A DNA stretch of 64,000 nucleotides from an uncultured Candidatus Saccharibacteria bacterium (GCA_948851665.1 CAQOWG010000004.1:1-64000); one strand, 5' to 3'; counted from the stretch's first letter, positions 8,078 through 16,685 are shown. Notes: generated by a model not told the origin, from the sequence alone. Made by a program: numbers and translations.

Positions 8078-9209
8078 GTTCCTCCTTGATTTTTATGGTA
8101 CTCATCCCTTGCAGTCGACGAATAACTCCCGGTAGAACTTGCATGACATAGTTAATATCATCCTGAGTAGTGTCAAGTCCAAGCGAGAAGCGGATGCTAC
8201 TATGGGCAACTTCAGCATTCCCACTAGTGGCCATGAGAACATGGCTCGGTTTAATGTCGCCAGCAGCACAAGCTGAGCCAGTTGAGACCATAATTCCCTC
8301 GGCATCAAGATAAAGTTGGATTGATTCGCCCTCCGCCGCCTGAAAACTCATATTAAGGATATTTGGTAAACAGTCGTCCTTTGGACTATTGCAGCTGCTA
8401 TACGGGACTTTTTCCAAGATACGTGTTCGTAGCTGATCACGCAGGGATTGCACTTTATCGCCAAATAGCCTACAGCTCCAGTTGTCCCAGCACCAATTTA
8501 CAGCAGCGCCAAAGCCAATGATGCCTACGGTGTTACTAGTGCCAGCGCGACGGTTCCACTCCTGATGCCCGCCAATTATAAGCGGACGATACGGGGCACC
8601 TTTTCGAATAAAGAGAGCACCAATGCCGATTGGCCCGCCGATTTTATGGGCGCTAATAGTGAGATAATCAACACCGAGAGCTTTTACGTCGATTTTGATT
8701 TTACCAAAAGCCTGTGTTGCATCAGTATGCAGAAAAATGTTGTGTTTTTTACAATGCTTTGCTATTTCGGCGATTGGCTCTAGCGTACCTATCTCGTTGT
8801 TTGCGAGCATCACCGAAGCCATATCGACATCCATCGGCACCGTAAGTGGGTCTACTCGACCTTCGTGGTCTACCGGTATGGTCCTAAATTCACTAGCGCG
8901 CGTGAGCATAGATTCTAGGACTGACGGGTGCTCAATGGCGCTAGTTGCAATTTTACGACCACGAAAAATCTCTGCTACGGTATTATTGGCCTCCGACCCG
9001 CCTGAAGTAAAAATAATTTCTTCCGGATCAGCATTAAGAAGTCGGGCGATAGCAACACGCGCTTCTTCGATTCTACATACAGCTTTGTGGCCGGCACTAT
9101 GCAAAGCTGAGGCATTGCCATACCTGGCTCCTAACGCATCAATCATAGCTGCTTTTGCTACTGGCAAAAGTGGAGCAGTTGCTGCGTAGTCTAAGTACAC
9201 CTGTCTCAT
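8070..9209 (-). CDS. iscS: cysteine desulfurase (IscS/NifS family)
   Basis: PLP-dependent class-V aminotransferase-fold enzyme that takes sulfur from cysteine for Fe-S clusters and tRNA thiolation. Key features are the start YLDYAATAPL, HTDATQAFGK (PLP contact), the PLP Schiff-base lysine in ISAHKIGGPIG and the catalytic cysteine loop STGSACAAGD. The 379 residues are normal. It overlaps folA at TGATG and iscU at its 3' end. It is also the likely sulfur donor to MnmA, encoded elsewhere in the window. Confidence 0.94.
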   Translation of the reverse strand: MRQVYLDYAATAPLLPVAKAAMIDALGARYGNASALHSAGHKAVCRIEEARVAIARLLNADPEEIIFTSGGSEANNTVAEIFRGRKIATSAIEHPSVLESMLTRASEFRTIPVDHEGRVDPLTVPMDVDMASVMLANNEIGTLEPIAEIAKHCKKHNIFLHTDATQAFGKIKIDVKALGVDYLTISAHKIGGPIGIGALFIRKGAPYRPLIIGGHQEWNRRAGTSNTVGIIGFGAAVNWCWDNWSCRLFGDKVQSLRDQLRTRILEKVPYSSCNSPKDDCLPNILNMSFQAAEGESIQLYLDAEGIMVSTGSACAAGDIKPSHVLMATSGNAEVAHSSIRFSLGLDTTQDDINYVMQVLPGVIRRLQGMSTIKIKEEHD

Positions 9210-9694
9210 CAGATTTCCTTTTTGGTGTATTTTATTATACGATAATCAACGTCATCGACTTTGCCATTCTGGATAATATCAGCATGATATCCCTCACGAT
9301 TGAACTCCGGGAAAAAGACATTGGCTGGCTTCGTGGCGTCAACTTCGGTTAGATAAATTTCTTCGGCTTCAGGTAGATACATTGCGTAAAGGCTGGCTCC
9401 ACCAATGATAAACTTTTTACCCGGTAGTAACGTGAGATATTCATCAAGGCTAGTGCGATCACGAAAGACTTTAATGTCATCACCGGATATTTTTTGACGC
9501 GACAAGACGATGTTTTCTCGCCCAGGCAAAGCGCGGCCAATACTCTCGTAAGTCTTACGACCCATAACAATTGTACTACCCATGGTGGTTTCACGGAAAA
9601 ATTTTTGGTCTTCAGAAAAACGCCATAGCAAATCGTTGTCATAACCAAGACCGCCATCCTTGCTAATACAGGCAATCATTGATAGGTTTTTCAT
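9209..9694 (-). CDS. folA: dihydrofolate reductase
   Basis: A 161-residue DHFR that reduces dihydrofolate to tetrahydrofolate with NADPH, needed for thymidylate synthesis. Landmarks are ACISKDGGLGYDNDLLWRF at the N-terminus, the NADPH-binding VMGRKTYESIG and FIIGGASLYAMYLP, and the terminal DVDYRIIKYTK strand. It is embedded between nrdG and iscS with 1-4 nt overlaps, so dNTP production and folate reduction are co-transcribed. Confidence 0.95.
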   Translation of the reverse strand: MKNLSMIACISKDGGLGYDNDLLWRFSEDQKFFRETTMGSTIVMGRKTYESIGRALPGRENIVLSRQKISGDDIKVFRDRTSLDEYLTLLPGKKFIIGGASLYAMYLPEAEEIYLTEVDATKPANVFFPEFNREGYHADIIQNGKVDDVDYRIIKYTKKEI

Positions 9695-10179
9695 TATTCA
9701 ACCTCCTTTATCTCGCCAGTGCCATGTTCAAGGCGGAGCAGACGCTGGTTGCGAGAGCCACGGAATTTTAATGTTAAGTCGCGTTCAGCCAAAATAAATG
9801 GACCATCAATAAGGGCGTCGAGGCTTTTAACCAATTCCCATTTGGCGCCACCAATCTCGCGTAGTTGTTCGTATGTGTAACCAGAAAAAGACCAGACGTT
9901 CCAACCGAGTTCTTGGCGACACCAATCGGCTAATTCTTTGCATTCTTCGGGTTGCTCAAATGGCTCCCCGCCGCAGAAGGTAATGCCGGATTGCCCTTTA
10001 AAAGTACGCAACTGACGTTTAACATCATCGAGGGTGACGTCAACGCCGCCAGCGAAATCCCAAGTTTCTGGATTTTGACAACCGGGGCAGTGCCGATAGC
10101 AGCCTTGCGTCCAGAGGACGGCACGTAGACCGTCCCCGTTGACGATGTTGTCTCTCTCTAGCGGGCCAGATAATCTCAT
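9694..10179 (-). CDS. nrdG: anaerobic ribonucleotide reductase activating protein
   Basis: Radical-SAM activase that installs the glycyl radical on NrdD. The [4Fe-4S]-binding CX3CX2C motif reads GCYRHCPGCQN, and the SAM-binding TFCGGEPFEQ segment follows. The length of 161 residues is usual. The ATG overlaps the nrdD stop codon (ATGA), so the two subunits are translationally coupled. The cluster it needs can be supplied by IscS/IscU encoded two and three genes downstream. Confidence 0.95.
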   Translation of the reverse strand: MRLSGPLERDNIVNGDGLRAVLWTQGCYRHCPGCQNPETWDFAGGVDVTLDDVKRQLRTFKGQSGITFCGGEPFEQPEECKELADWCRQELGWNVWSFSGYTYEQLREIGGAKWELVKSLDALIDGPFILAERDLTLKFRGSRNQRLLRLEHGTGEIKEVE

Positions 10180-12536
10180 CTCTTCCCTGTCATTGCTTTG
10201 CGACTTTTCTTGGCGGATTCACGTTCAGTTTTTTCTTCTACGGTATAGACGCCATCCTTATTGCAGGCAACATTATGTTTCACACGATCATGCTCTTCTG
10301 CTTTTTTACCATCATTCCAACGCTCAAGTGAACCGACTAGATAACCGGTGATACGACGAAGACGCTCAAACGGTACGTCCCCTTCGCTTTCTTTGCGCCC
10401 ACAGCTCGGACAGCGATCGCCAGCGATAATACCTGAGTATCCGCAGACCGGATCACGGTCGACTGGATGGTTCACCGAACCGTATCCTATGCCACTTTCC
10501 TTCATTTTACGAATGACAGCTTCAAATGCTTCAATATTATCACTTGGGTCACCATCCAATTCGATGTAGCTGATATGCCCAGCATTGCATAGGGCATGGT
10601 ATGGGGCTTCAATCTCAATTTTCTCAAAAGCACCAATTGGATAGTAGACTGGCACATGGAAGCTATTTGTGTAATAATCACGATCACAGACGCCCTTGAT
10701 GGCACCGTATTCCTTGCGGTCGATCTTAGTGAAACGACCGGCAATACCTTCAGCAGGGGTAGCAAGCAGAGAGAAGTTGAGGTGATACTTCTTCATATAC
10801 ATATCACAGCGCTCGCGCATATGAGTAATGATGTCAAGACCGAGTTCGCGAGAATCCTCATCTTCGCCATGGTGCTTACCGGTCATGGCGACCAAACACT
10901 CAGCTAAACCGATGAATCCAATACTCAAGGTTCCATGTTTAATGACATCCCGGAGCGTATCATTCCAGCCTAGTTTGTCACTACCAAGCCAGTTGTGCTC
11001 GCCCATCAAGAATGGGAAGTTGCGGACGTGCTGATTGGCCTGAAACTCATAGCGCTCAAGAAGTTGTTCGGCACAGAGATCCATTTTTTCGTCAAGATCT
11101 TTATAGAAACCGGACCAGTCAGCTTCTTTGCGCTCGCCTAGAGCAATACCGTGTTTGATACCAAGGCGTACCAAGTTAATAGTAGTAAAGCTACAGTTGC
11201 CGCGGCCGGTCGTAATATGATCGCTCTCTGGGAAAATGCTGCCATAGACACGAGTTCGACAACCCATAGTGGCAACTTCCGTACGGTAATCACCGGGCTT
11301 ATAACCCTCTAAGTTAAATGGGGCATCAATGAAGACAAAGTTCGGGAAAAGGCGCTTGGCGGAAACTTCCATACTGCGCTTGAAAATATCGTAGTTGGGG
11401 TCTTTGGGATTATAGTTGACGCCTTCCTTGACTTTAAGGATGGAGATTGGGAAGATTGGCGTTTCGCCGTGGCCAAGACCATTTTCGGTGGCATCAAGCA
11501 GACAGAGTGAAACTAGACGCCCAGCCGGCGAGGTATCAGTACCAAAATTAATACTCGTAAAGGGCACTTGTGCACCGGCACGGGAGTGCATGGTGTTGAG
11601 GTTATGAATGAAGCCCTCCATGGCCTGCAGAGTTTCACGCTCAACGTCTTCGCTAGAAACTTTGACGACCTTTTCAGGGATTTTAAGTTTTTTGGCAGCT
11701 TTATCATCACCGTAATTAAGAGTGTCAGGGATATCAATTTTGACAGTTTTCTCGGCAAATTCATTGTATTTGGCAAGATTGCGCTTCAAGGCTTTGCGGA
11801 AAGACTTATTGACGCCCGGAGCCATGGCATAATCAAAGTTTGGAATGGATTGGCCGCCGTGCTGTTCGTTCTGGTTGGCCTGTAAGATAATTGCTGCAAG
11901 CGCGCCATAGCTGGCAATTGAGTTAGGGGTTCGCAAATGGCCATGACCAGTATTAAAACCGCCATCAGCGAAAAGCCCCAATGGATCAGTCTGACAGCAA
12001 GTGAGCGTACCAGTTGCGTAAAAGTCGAGATCGTGAACGTGGATGTCGCCATTATCATGGGCGGTAGCGTATTCTGGCTTCATCAGTAGAGTTTTAGCAA
12101 AAATCTTTGAACCTTCCGCACCAAACTGGAGCATCTTGCCCATGGCGGAATTACCATCGACGTTAGCATTACCGCGTTTAACATCAGAGTCTTCGCTAGC
12201 GTCAGCCACGGCGATAGTCTTATAGATGTTCATCAGGTTGGATTTGGCTTCACGAACGCGGTTGCGCTCCTGGCGATAAGTGATGTATTCCTTCGCGGTA
12301 CGCTTAAAGGCCGATTCCATTAAGACTCGTTCAACTATATCCTGGATTTGTTCGACGGATGGAGTGCGCTGTTTGATGGTTTCCTCGGCGCGTTTCAAAA
12401 CCTTATCAGCAAGTTGCTGAGCACGCTCGGCTTTGAACTCCTCTGTCGCGAGACCAGCTTTTGCAATTGCTTCAGTGATTTTTTCAGGTTTAAAAGTTAC
12501 AACTTTTCCATCGCGTTTAACGATTTTTTTGAACAT
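10176..12536 (-). CDS. nrdD: anaerobic ribonucleoside-triphosphate reductase
   Basis: Class III ribonucleotide reductase, reducing NTPs to dNTPs under anaerobic conditions. An N-terminal ATP-cone (KIVKRDGKVVTFKPEKITEA) is followed by the large barrel domain, with active-site cysteines near RGNCSFTTINLVRLG. The C-terminal zinc region and the glycyl-radical loop RRITGYLVGS complete the protein. The zinc region has three cysteines (VCGY, CPSCG), with Asp where the first of the usual four would be. I set the start at 12536 because AGGAGGT lies 7 nt upstream; a longer frame to 12590 exists but lacks this support. It is the first gene of the operon behind NrdR-box-like sites. Confidence 0.95.
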   Translation of the reverse strand: MFKKIVKRDGKVVTFKPEKITEAIAKAGLATEEFKAERAQQLADKVLKRAEETIKQRTPSVEQIQDIVERVLMESAFKRTAKEYITYRQERNRVREAKSNLMNIYKTIAVADASEDSDVKRGNANVDGNSAMGKMLQFGAEGSKIFAKTLLMKPEYATAHDNGDIHVHDLDFYATGTLTCCQTDPLGLFADGGFNTGHGHLRTPNSIASYGALAAIILQANQNEQHGGQSIPNFDYAMAPGVNKSFRKALKRNLAKYNEFAEKTVKIDIPDTLNYGDDKAAKKLKIPEKVVKVSSEDVERETLQAMEGFIHNLNTMHSRAGAQVPFTSINFGTDTSPAGRLVSLCLLDATENGLGHGETPIFPISILKVKEGVNYNPKDPNYDIFKRSMEVSAKRLFPNFVFIDAPFNLEGYKPGDYRTEVATMGCRTRVYGSIFPESDHITTGRGNCSFTTINLVRLGIKHGIALGERKEADWSGFYKDLDEKMDLCAEQLLERYEFQANQHVRNFPFLMGEHNWLGSDKLGWNDTLRDVIKHGTLSIGFIGLAECLVAMTGKHHGEDEDSRELGLDIITHMRERCDMYMKKYHLNFSLLATPAEGIAGRFTKIDRKEYGAIKGVCDRDYYTNSFHVPVYYPIGAFEKIEIEAPYHALCNAGHISYIELDGDPSDNIEAFEAVIRKMKESGIGYGSVNHPVDRDPVCGYSGIIAGDRCPSCGRKESEGDVPFERLRRITGYLVGSLERWNDGKKAEEHDRVKHNVACNKDGVYTVEEKTERESAKKSRKAMTGKR

Positions 12537-12593
12537 AAAAATACCTCCTAGTTTGTTCAAAACTATATTTTTATTTTGACTGATATTCACCTG

Positions 12594-12609
12594 ACACCAT
12601 ATCTAGTGT
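12594..12609. promoter_or_regulatory. NrdR-box-like palindrome 1
   Basis: The 16-bp sequence ACACCATATCTAGTGT closely fits the NrdR-box consensus ACACWATATATWGTGT. It lies just downstream of the predicted transcription start of nrdD. Its centre is 33 bp (about three helical turns) from that of the second box, the spacing seen for paired NrdR sites. Confidence 0.8.
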
Positions 12610-12618
12610 CTTGTAACC

Positions 12619-12647
12619 ATTATAGGACGCTATATATAGCGTGTCAA
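12619..12647 (-). promoter_or_regulatory. consensus sigma-70 promoter of the nrdD operon
   Basis: On the minus strand TTGACA (12642-12647) and TATAAT (12619-12624) are separated by exactly 17 bp, a perfect consensus promoter. The spacer is almost entirely filled by the palindrome at 12627-12642, so a bound repressor would block RNA polymerase directly. Confidence 0.85.
12627..12642. promoter_or_regulatory. NrdR-box-like palindrome 2
   Basis: A perfect 16-bp palindrome ACGCTATATATAGCGT sitting between the -35 and -10 elements of the nrdD promoter. It shares the ATATAT core and outer bases of the NrdR consensus. With box 1 it makes the usual tandem pair. Confidence 0.75.
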
Positions 12648-12750
12648 TATAAAAGTTGTTGTGTTTTTAACTTAACCATAGAGAGCATGTAAAAAATACA
12701 ACAGGAAATAAAATGTTTATGACGGCGAGCTGGTGTGGTTTTGACGCAAA

Positions 12751-12772
12751 AAAGGGCGCATTGAAGCGCCCT
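12751..12772 (-). terminator. rho-independent terminator of the surface-protein gene
   Basis: Minus strand: a stem GGGCGC/GCGCCC with a short loop followed by TTTTTT. It lies about 40 nt after the stop codon of the gene at 12814-14772 and separates it from the nrdD promoter. Confidence 0.8.
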
Positions 12773-12813
12773 TGACCCCCCAAACAATAATTATATCCAT
12801 GTTCCGTTGAACC

Positions 12814-14772
12814 TCATTGATCGTTTCTCGTCACTTCCTTTTCATCCCCCACGTCAGTTGGTACTGATGTTTTCGGATTATCACCTGCACGCAAATCTGC
12901 ACGTGCCTTGGCATATCCATCCATTACGGTCTTCCAGAAACGACGCTTGCGCTCGACTCGACGAGAAAAACGATTATCGGGGTGGTGTGCCATCCAAATG
13001 ATAATAACCAGTTCAAGAGCAGCGGCAATAGCCAGGCTAACCACGGTTACCGGCGACCGCAAGAATCCGTCCGAGCTCGATTTGAATTTACTGCTATCAG
13101 CAACAGCCTTAACCTGATAAGTAATCTCCACGGCGCTCTCTTTACCAGTAGGAATAATGCCGTCAGCACCGCTGAAGCCCACAAGGCAACCCGTTTCATA
13201 ATTGAAGAAATCCTTATCTGATAAACTATAGGTTCCGACAGCAGAATTCGCCTGAAGAGAACCTTTAACATATTCAAGAGCGAGCACTTCTTCCGTACTA
13301 TGAGCACGCCGCACAGAAAGAGCCATAGTATTATTCTCAAGACCTTCGGCCATAAGTTTCAGATAGAGGTTCCGAGCGCTCTCGTCAAGGGTAAGTGCGC
13401 CAAGGTCAGAACTACTGATTTTGACTCCCTGCGCCTGTTCTGTTCCATTAATCCTGATAGATGCGTGGATTGTATAGATACAGTCGGCGGCAAAAGATTT
13501 TACTTCGTTGCCTTTTTCATCAGTGACCCAAACAGAACAATTATCACTGAATGCTGTAATATCTTCTACGACCTCGGCTTCCTCCGCCTTACGCGCGTCT
13601 TCAGCCTCCTTGGTAGCTTCCACGGCAGCCCTTTCGGTTTCCTCTTCAGCATCAAGGTCAATAGTCGAAAACTGGTAAGTAATCTCGCAGGCTGACTCAA
13701 GCCCAGGATTGATAACTCCATCCAATCCGGCCGTGCCAATTTTTACACCATCAGCACGAAAGCTATCTTGGAAGAATGCTGCCGGATTGAGCGCAATGTC
13801 TTCCTGGCCTTCACAATGCAACAGTAAGGACCCTTCAATGTAATATAGCTCAAGATTAGTCTGGACAGGATATTTAACATCATAAATGAAATCTCTAGCC
13901 CCGTTAGATCGGACACGAGCAGACAGACCCCAAAAATCGTAAGCAGTCCGATTATCAATAACATTTGACCTGATGGTCGCGCCGGTAACAGCTTCGGGTC
14001 CCGAAACACGCACATAGAAATGCACAGTGTAGATATGGTCTGCCGCCAAAGAGCTAACCAAATTACCAGCTTCATCAGTCAGCCAAACAGAATTGGTGGC
14101 TTCATCGCCGATAACTGGGTTGTCAGTAATAACATTAAACCTAGCCTGCGGGGGCTGATTTGCCTCAGTAAAAATCGGCGGTTCGTTGAAAAAACTACAA
14201 GGGATAACGATTTCACAGATATTTTCCGGCCCCGGTTCGATATGCCCATCAATACCACTGATTGAGATAGAACCTTCGGCATCATCCAGCGTTAATATGG
14301 TGCCACTTACAAAATCGGTGCGGTCGCGCGCTAGACGGACTGGCTCCCCTAAAGCGATTCCACAGTTATCGTCATAGTAAAACACAAACTTATTATTTAC
14401 CGTAACGGGATCATAATTGTCAGCGTCGATAATTGCCTGAACCTCAATAACATTCTCGTAGATGGGGTCGCTGCCGATGGCCTCAAAATGAACCTGAATA
14501 TTTTCGGCGGGCTCTTCCCCAATGACGCCAATTGCCAAATGCAGATAATAACCCGTATAAAGCTCTTCAGCATATACCAGTTCTTCAGTGTATCTATCGC
14601 TGAGATAAAAGTACCCCGTTAATTGGGGCATGGTAGTATCACTAGCGACAAAACTGCAAAGATTGTCGTCTCCATATTCCCAGTAGATGGATTCCTTGGC
14701 ATGAACTGCAGGCGTGGTAAACGGCAAAATAACGAGCATTAGAAAAACAATAGCAAACAGTAGCTTCTTCAT
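12814..14772 (-). CDS. surface protein with three repeated domains and C-terminal anchor helix
   Basis: A secreted, membrane-anchored protein of about 652 residues, starting at MKKLLFAIVF where AAAGGAGA lies 7 nt upstream. A signal peptide ends near AVHAKES. Three tandem domains of roughly 150-200 residues follow, each closing with the same pattern (DGxIxPGxE...EIxY; for example GLDGVINPGLESACEITYQ). A Glu/Ala-rich coiled segment links repeats two and three. A single transmembrane helix (VVSLAIAAALELVIIIWMAHH) and a basic cytoplasmic tail end the protein. I recognise no named family; a cohesin- or adhesin-like role in host contact is only an inference. Confidence 0.75.
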   Translation of the reverse strand: MKKLLFAIVFLMLVILPFTTPAVHAKESIYWEYGDDNLCSFVASDTTMPQLTGYFYLSDRYTEELVYAEELYTGYYLHLAIGVIGEEPAENIQVHFEAIGSDPIYENVIEVQAIIDADNYDPVTVNNKFVFYYDDNCGIALGEPVRLARDRTDFVSGTILTLDDAEGSISISGIDGHIEPGPENICEIVIPCSFFNEPPIFTEANQPPQARFNVITDNPVIGDEATNSVWLTDEAGNLVSSLAADHIYTVHFYVRVSGPEAVTGATIRSNVIDNRTAYDFWGLSARVRSNGARDFIYDVKYPVQTNLELYYIEGSLLLHCEGQEDIALNPAAFFQDSFRADGVKIGTAGLDGVINPGLESACEITYQFSTIDLDAEEETERAAVEATKEAEDARKAEEAEVVEDITAFSDNCSVWVTDEKGNEVKSFAADCIYTIHASIRINGTEQAQGVKISSSDLGALTLDESARNLYLKLMAEGLENNTMALSVRRAHSTEEVLALEYVKGSLQANSAVGTYSLSDKDFFNYETGCLVGFSGADGIIPTGKESAVEITYQVKAVADSSKFKSSSDGFLRSPVTVVSLAIAAALELVIIIWMAHHPDNRFSRRVERKRRFWKTVMDGYAKARADLRAGDNPKTSVPTDVGDEKEVTRNDQ

Positions 14773-14849
14773 AAAAACTCTCCTTTCAACGTACATAGAA
14801 TATATTGTTAAAAATGCCATTGGGGCCACGAGACCCCAGATATTTTTTT

Positions 14850-14878
14850 ATTATAGCACTAACTTTCAATATAGTCAA
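14850..14878 (-). promoter_or_regulatory. promoter of the three-repeat surface-protein gene
   Basis: Minus strand TTGACT (14873-14878), 17-bp spacer, TATAAT (14850-14855) preceded by TGC. The transcript would have a leader of about 70 nt containing a TGGGG/CCCCA hairpin, then a good ribosome-binding site. Confidence 0.75.
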
Positions 14879-14895
14879 TATCCTGCAGTGTTGAC

Positions 14896-15126
14896 GCCAG
14901 CACCCCCAACTACAATCGTATTAATGAATGGCCTCTCCAGTTCCTGCGTACTGGCCTCTACGGCCGTTCCTACGGCTACCTCGGCGGGCGTACGACGCAT
15001 GGCTACTGGTGGTCTAGCACGGCTGGCTCAGCTACCACCGGGCGCGGCCTGGGTACGCTTACCGGCTACGTCGGCGCCCATGATAACAATATCCGTGGCC
15101 ACGGCTTTGCTCTGCGCTGCGTAGCA
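14896..15126 (+). pseudogene. orphan FISUMP C-terminal module A (hypervariable repeat)
   Basis: An open frame without any start codon encodes the C-terminal end of a FISUMP-type C-lectin-like domain: the typical WWSSTAG segment and the closing GFALRCVA are both present. The upstream part of such a protein is missing; in frame, a stop codon at 14872-14874 precedes it. From the TGG codon at 14929 to 15126 the 66 codons align without gaps to module B at 37340-37537. Of 198 bases about 36 differ, and 22 of 23 changed codons alter the amino acid. It is either a remnant, a silent cassette or the variable repeat of a diversity-generating retroelement. It fills most of the 370-nt gap between two minus-strand genes. 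Confidence 0.6.
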
Positions 15127-15127
15127 C

Positions 15128-15209
15128 AAAACCTTAACACCGTGTCAAAGTTCTTCAAAGCTCCACCCCTGTTTCGAACAGGCAAAACCTTAACACGGTG
15201 TTAAGGTTT
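15128..15209. terminator. AAACCTTAACAC palindrome, intact copy and decayed copy
   Basis: At 15185-15209 AAACCTTAACAC and GTGTTAAGGTTT form a nearly loop-less 25-bp palindrome that overlaps the stop codon of the RsmD-fusion gene and can end its transcript. At 15129-15153 a mutated copy of the same palindrome directly follows module A. Module B is likewise followed by an AAACCTTAG hairpin. Confidence 0.55.
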
Positions 15210-16685
15210 CACAAAAATTGTAATCCTGGCTTCAGCATAAGTATGAAGAGAAACTATAGCGAGCCCAGCGATTTCTGGAACTGGCTGACCAGCGGGCGAA
15301 GAAAGCGCCAACGTGCCGCCAGCGACCAATAGCGACGACAAACTCGTGATTTCTGCAAAATCGATTTTATCATAAGGCGGATCGGCGATAATCACATCAA
15401 ATAGACCCGTTTGTTCCGCGACGAAATTGGCAACTTTACCAGGAGAAACATCGGCAGTTAAATTCAGGCTGGCGAGATTATGCTCAATAGTCACAACCGC
15501 AGGGCGATGGCTCTCGACAAAAACCACCTCGCCAGCACCACGACTAAGCGCCTCAATCCCAAGCGCCCCAGAGCCAGCATAAGCATCCAAGACTCGCTTC
15601 CCCACTACGTCAATCATATTAAAAAGAGCGTTTTTCTCGCGGGCACCCATCGGATGAGTAGCGCTAGAGCGTGGCGAAGCCAACTTCCGGCCTTTGTGAC
15701 TACCGGAAATTACCCGTAGCATAGTGGGCGCAGGACTATTTTTGGCATTTTTTGCTTTCTTACCAGTGCGAGCAGTTTCAGTGCGAGAGTTCTTGGCGCG
15801 AGTGTTTTTTCGCTTCAAATCAGGGTAAGCTTCAGCTGCTGCCGAGTACCAACCGAGCGCAATCGCCTCGGCAATCTCTGGCAAAAGAATATTTTGCGTT
15901 TCAAGGGCAAGTTCGGTAGTCCAACCGTCCTTGCGAAAACGCTCATACATCCCAAAGCTACGTACTCGGTCGATCGCCTCGCAAAGATAGGCCTCAAAGT
16001 CATTATCTTTCATTCCGCTGACATGAGGCAACCTAATCATTCTCTTAAGTGGCATCGTCGCAGTAATCATTAGTACGCCATACTCATAGCCGATATGCTG
16101 AGTCATATGGCCTTTCGCGCCCCAATAGAGCCAGTTGTTACGCAAGGTCTCAAAAACATTACGCCCATGTACCATGCCCTTAATCGGCTCACCGAAAACT
16201 TTCAACATTTCTTTGTCGGTCATTAGCTCTTCCTTGACCGCCTCAAGCGGAAAATGATGGGCAGGAGTGAGACTGTCAGTCACCATGTGCGCCATCCAGG
16301 CCGCCTCAAAGGCTGCCCGTACCTCATTTTTATCCCTCAGAGCCTTGATGAGATTACAACGGTGATCACGGATAAGTTCTAGTACCGAACGCTGATCAAG
16401 CCGTTCATGGCCTTTTTGATGGGCGGGACCGGATTTCTCGAGCAAAAAATTACCATTTTCATCTACTAGCATATGTGATGGTTCATCTTCACCAGGACTT
16501 TTGCGTTTAAGTCCATCTGGACCGCGCGTGCCTTCGAAGTGAATAATCTCTTTGCCGCTAGGAAAATATTTATTGCCAAGTAGCTTCGTGAGAGATCGGC
16601 GCGCAGCTAAATCTAGTCGCTGATGCGTACCAAGTACGCGACCATTCAGACGAGAATTCTTGATAATAGTAGTAGTTGAGTACAT
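15201..16685 (-). CDS. rsmD: fusion of a phospholipase C/nuclease-like helical domain with RsmD
   Basis: A 494-residue two-part protein. The C-terminal 173 residues (from MLRVISGSHKGRKL) are a complete RsmD, the 16S rRNA m2G966 methyltransferase, with the SAM-binding VLDAYAGSGALGIEALSRGA and the catalytic DPPYDK. The first ~300 residues are helical, with His/Asp motifs such as AAWMAHMVTDSLTPAHHFP that recall zinc-dependent phospholipase C or S1/P1-nuclease folds; I cannot name the family firmly. A basic Lys/Arg/Asn linker joins them. Internal initiation at 15722 is possible, but no clear binding site is seen there. The start ATG immediately follows the recG stop. Confidence 0.8.
   Translation of the reverse strand: MYSTTTIIKNSRLNGRVLGTHQRLDLAARRSLTKLLGNKYFPSGKEIIHFEGTRGPDGLKRKSPGEDEPSHMLVDENGNFLLEKSGPAHQKGHERLDQRSVLELIRDHRCNLIKALRDKNEVRAAFEAAWMAHMVTDSLTPAHHFPLEAVKEELMTDKEMLKVFGEPIKGMVHGRNVFETLRNNWLYWGAKGHMTQHIGYEYGVLMITATMPLKRMIRLPHVSGMKDNDFEAYLCEAIDRVRSFGMYERFRKDGWTTELALETQNILLPEIAEAIALGWYSAAAEAYPDLKRKNTRAKNSRTETARTGKKAKNAKNSPAPTMLRVISGSHKGRKLASPRSSATHPMGAREKNALFNMIDVVGKRVLDAYAGSGALGIEALSRGAGEVVFVESHRPAVVTIEHNLASLNLTADVSPGKVANFVAEQTGLFDVIIADPPYDKIDFAEITSLSSLLVAGGTLALSSPAGQPVPEIAGLAIVSLHTYAEARITIFVKP

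Noticed and set aside
8070..9209. UGA read as glycine (as in Gracilibacteria and Absconditabacteria)
   Set aside because: Genes end at TGA with the next gene starting in the overlap (folA/iscS, iscS/iscU, nrdD/nrdG), and domains are complete without TGA readthrough.
14714..15124. Plus-strand frame of 136 codons over module A
   Set aside because: It reads module A in the wrong frame. The FISUMP-like residues (WWSSTAG, GFALRCVA) appear only in another frame.
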